Positions 62,001-64,000 of a stretch of DNA of 64,000 nucleotides are shown piece by piece; position 1 is the stretch's first letter; each line of letters starts with the position of its first letter. A program made the position numbers and the translations under genes. The stretch is from Larus michahellis (taxonomy: Eukaryota > Chordata > Aves > Charadriiformes > Laridae), in contig NC_133930.1 in assembly GCF_964199755.1 (NCBI RefSeq), forward strand, positions 30,681,071-30,745,070, in the 5' to 3' direction. The notes beneath the pieces are model-generated. The model worked only from the letters and a program-made list of their open reading frames with translations, had not been told where the DNA came from and did not search any database.

Positions 62001-62853
62001 AGGTGCTTTGTACATTTGCAGATCTGTTGCGAATATCGCTGAAGCAGGATCTGAGTAAAAGAGCACAAAGGCCGTTCATCTCTTGTGTAATGTGAGGAGG
62101 CCTGTTGGTGTGAGCAGGAAGGTGTCTTCTCTGGAACTCTTATCCTCACATGCTGAGTGACTAGAGAACCCGATAGCCTTACAGCACTGCAAAATAGTTG
62201 GAGAGCGCAAAGATTTTGGGTTTTATAGCCCTTTAAAATTACTTTTTTCTTTTGGTAAAACATTTGTTTTTTATTTCATCTATGCAATTGCTCCCTGATA
62301 GCAATAGAAAAATAGGATTTCTTTTTCCTAATTCACAGAAACTTTACCTGTCAACATCTTTTAATCGTATATGAGGAGCAGAGCACACAGGCCTTCCTCC
62401 ATCATAAGAAAACATACGGTGACAGAACAGCAGCTTAAAATTATTGAAGGTCATTTTTAAGATAGATGTTTACCTAATCATAACAAGCTGTTCTTCTGCA
62501 CATGTTCTGTGTACCTCACTTCAAGGTATATCAGTGAAGACTGTAGAAAGCATTTAGGGACATATGCTTCCCTAAGTACAGGAAAATGGACCAGTGCTCA
62601 TGAGAGGGTGTATTGGACAAAACCACTTTTTCTGAAATAATGCTTTGGGACCTCTTGGCCACTTTTGTCAGTCTCTGGTTTAAATTTCTTTTGTGACCAC
62701 AATGAATTCCTTAGCTCGGAAATGTAGATACTCTGTCAGAGTGTCACCACAGATGGCAAACAGAATGGTGGAATCTGCAAGGAGCATCCTGAATAAATTC
62801 CTCCCAGACATTTATATCTACACGGATCACATGAAGGGAGCCAGCTCTGGAAA
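49643..62853 (+). CDS. RCL1: RNA 3'-terminal phosphate cyclase-like protein (partial, exons 1-6)
   Basis: RCL1 is a nucleolar component of the small-subunit processome. It partners with the GTPase BMS1 and is needed for early pre-rRNA cleavage. It resembles RNA cyclase but is not thought to cyclise RNA (family knowledge). Coding exons: 49643-49781, 51988-52059, 52909-53084, 58819-58893, 60065-60189, 62728-62853. They total 713 bases, about 238 of the usual ~373 residues. The frame is continuous, with intron phases 1,1,0,0,2,2. Diagnostic segments are [78 protein letters not shown] and [15 protein letters not shown]. The start is the ATG at 49643, in context gcggcATGG. The remaining exons lie right of the window. 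Confidence 0.96.
49782..51987 (+). other. RCL1: RCL1 intron 1
   Basis: 2.2 kb, GT-AG. Its first 300 bases are CpG-rich and the rest is AT-rich. I see no gene or repeat of note. Confidence 0.85.
51988..52059 (+). CDS. RCL1: RCL1 coding exon 2
   Basis: Encodes [18 protein letters not shown] and IEINQTG, with the first Asp and last Gly codons split by introns. Acceptor ctcctcag, donor gtgaga. Confidence 0.95.
52060..52908 (+). other. RCL1: RCL1 intron 2
   Basis: 849 bases, GT-AG. It holds a polypyrimidine run at about 52457-52508 and a short (GACA)n near 52704-52719. Confidence 0.85.
52909..53084 (+). CDS. RCL1: RCL1 coding exon 3
   Basis: Encodes 58 full codons, from [13 protein letters not shown] to VTNDQVDPS. 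Acceptor tttcccag, donor gtaagt. It ends in phase 0. Confidence 0.95.
53085..58818 (+). other. RCL1: RCL1 intron 3
   Basis: 5.7 kb, GT-AG. Apart from the antisense CR1 at 55462-56760 it holds only AT-rich DNA, with A/T runs (e.g. 54106-54120) and a short TG run near 55288. Confidence 0.85.
55462..56760 (-). mobile_element. CR1 LINE in RCL1 intron 3, antisense, 3' end missing
   Basis: Minus-strand CR1 ORF2 in broken frames. The reverse transcriptase segment lies at 56235-56756 ([39 protein letters not shown]). It is followed by [20 protein letters not shown] (about 56220) and the C-terminal part [20 protein letters not shown] (about 55830). The match ends at about 55462 without the usual CR1 terminal repeats, so both ends are truncated. 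The FADD-like catalytic motif region is disrupted, so the element is dead. Confidence 0.93.
58819..58893 (+). CDS. RCL1: RCL1 coding exon 4
   Basis: 25 codons in phase 0 ([19 protein letters not shown]...). Acceptor ttctatag, donor gtaaga. Confidence 0.95.
58894..60064 (+). other. RCL1: RCL1 intron 4, with a GC-rich block
   Basis: 1.2 kb, GT-AG. Position 59405 to about 59670 is strikingly C-rich and different from the AT-rich DNA around it. I do not recognise its origin. Confidence 0.8.
60065..60189 (+). CDS. RCL1: RCL1 coding exon 5
   Basis: Encodes [18 protein letters not shown] and [16 protein letters not shown] through RIRGT, plus two bases of an Ala codon. The donor is GTATCCTTT, a minor-spliceosome type. 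Confidence 0.95.
60190..62727 (+). other. RCL1: RCL1 intron 5, U12-type (minor spliceosome) intron
   Basis: The 5' splice site GTATCCTTT matches the U12 GT-AG donor consensus exactly. The branch-site-like TTCCTTAGC at 62707-62715 differs at one base from TTCCTTAAC. Its A is 14 bases before the AG at 62726-62727, within the narrow spacing U12 introns require, and no polypyrimidine tract follows it. The exon join restores [11 protein letters not shown] exactly. Confidence 0.88.
62728..62853 (+). CDS. RCL1: RCL1 coding exon 6
   Basis: Encodes [19 protein letters not shown] through [14 protein letters not shown] plus two bases of a Lys codon. Donor AA|GTGAGT, phase 2. Confidence 0.95.
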
Positions 62854-64000
62854 GTGAGTATCCAGTATTCACAGGGAACAGAAATGTAATTCTGCATTTA
62901 TTCATCTGCTAGGATATAGTGATCTGTAATTTTATTGAATTTTAGACCATGATCTTCTATTTTGCTAGAAATAAATATTTCAATTCCAGGGAAAAAATGG
63001 AATAATTCACTACATACATTTGTATTACTTGTCATACAGGCATAGAAGTTGTGTGTTTTCTTAAACAAGGAATGTAGCGGCATCGTTACTGACACTACAG
63101 GCAACTTGAGCTCACTTCAGTTTTAAGCCTGTTGCTTTGAAGTGAGATTAAGATCAGAGGTGCCATGGTATGTTGTGAAAAACAACATTGAAACTTGACT
63201 TTACACCTTCTGATGGAAATGGTGGTATTAAGGATGGGACCAGACTGTTTTAGAAAGTGTCTGAGCTGTGTGGTTGTCTTCTGCTTTACCATTACATAAA
63301 TAGCTGAAAGAGTGTCCTTTCACAAGTCAGGACTGGAAAATTGAGACATTAATTTACTGTACTTCCACAGATTTTGTTTGCCAGCAGAACACAGAATTGG
63401 TGGATGGGATTCAGGCTATTTTACTGATATCTGTCAGCTTTGTTGTCGTCTTGTCACTTTTCATCGAGGTTGAAGGAGTTCTGGATAACTATTTTGCTTG
63501 TCTTCTGTCTGTATGCTCAAATGCAAGCATGCACATTTTCTTTCACCATTTCTGCTTTTTAAATATTACCTCAAAGAAAACTTCTTAGGTTTGCAAGTTT
63601 ACAAATCTAAAAATTGTTGACTCGCTTTTAAGTATTTTTCCACTTTTCCAATCCTTCATCATATTTAATATCCCAGGTTAATAAATATTGTGGCTCCAGA
63701 CTGTTAACAGTGATCATAATTGTGAAAACTTTTCTGGGAGGTGTGGGGTTTTAGGGTCTTACTTTGTTTTTTATCTGTCTATAAAGTGGAAAAGTCAAAT
63801 GAATTGGTGCAGCACGTTACATTTACTACTTGCATGGGTAGCTCGTGCAGAGGGATAAATAATAGCATGGGAAGAGGAACTGAATCCCTCTCCACCTTGC
63901 TGGTGCATGTAGCTTTCTGATGCTGCTGTGCTGTCACGTTCAGCATAAGTATGGCACCAGTAGGATTGCAGTATACCTGATACTAACATTGCGCCACTCT
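62854..64000 (+). other. RCL1: RCL1 intron 6 (continues beyond the window)
   Basis: AT-rich. No further exon is seen before the window ends: none of the expected next segment (SPGFGLSLVAE in related proteins, from memory) is found. Confidence 0.7.

Overview
The window looks like avian nuclear DNA. It contains several CR1-type LINE fragments (the dominant avian retrotransposon), spliced genes with GT-AG introns, and the 5' two-thirds of RCL1. In chicken, RCL1, AK3 and JAK2 are Z-linked, so Z linkage is a reasonable inference here but is not shown by the sequence. There is no bacterial gene content: almost every short open frame in the window is a chance frame in GC-rich or intronic DNA.

Positions 1 to about 46153 are a head-to-tail tandem array with a period of 8.65-8.69 kb. 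The window holds five full units and about a third of a sixth, and it enters the array from the left. Each unit carries, on the minus strand, a multi-exon gene that I can assemble with consistent splice sites and reading-frame phases. The product has a basic N-terminal segment, one transmembrane helix, a short coiled coil and a complete C-terminal SUN domain, with the PGYCW and SNWG...YTCIYR motifs. It is therefore a small SUN-domain nuclear-envelope protein of the size and layout of the testis-type SUN3/SUN5/SPAG4 group. The window holds one partial copy (A, 1-2101) and five copies with a full SUN domain (B 6020-10765, C 14678-19424, D 23325-28070, E 31992-36738, F 40678-45424). Copies B and D share a one-base deletion that shifts the frame in the basic exon. 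The translation start is unresolved.

The rest of each unit holds a 5'-truncated CR1, a CAG microsatellite whose length differs from unit to unit (10, 8, 4, 11 and 11 triplets), and an internal, older duplication of the 5' part of the SUN gene. The array ends abruptly at about 46153, where near identity gives way to a clearly diverged relative of the same unit, followed by CR1 and LTR-like debris (46590-49312).

From about 49440 a CpG-rich promoter leads into RCL1 on the plus strand, divergent from the SUN array. Six coding exons (49643-62853) encode about 238 residues of this nucleolar pre-rRNA processing factor, and the gene runs off the right edge. Intron 5 has the hallmarks of a U12-type (minor spliceosome) intron. 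Intron 3 carries a long antisense CR1. The two genes have no evident functional link: RCL1 is a ubiquitous housekeeping gene, while the SUN array looks like a lineage-specific amplification.
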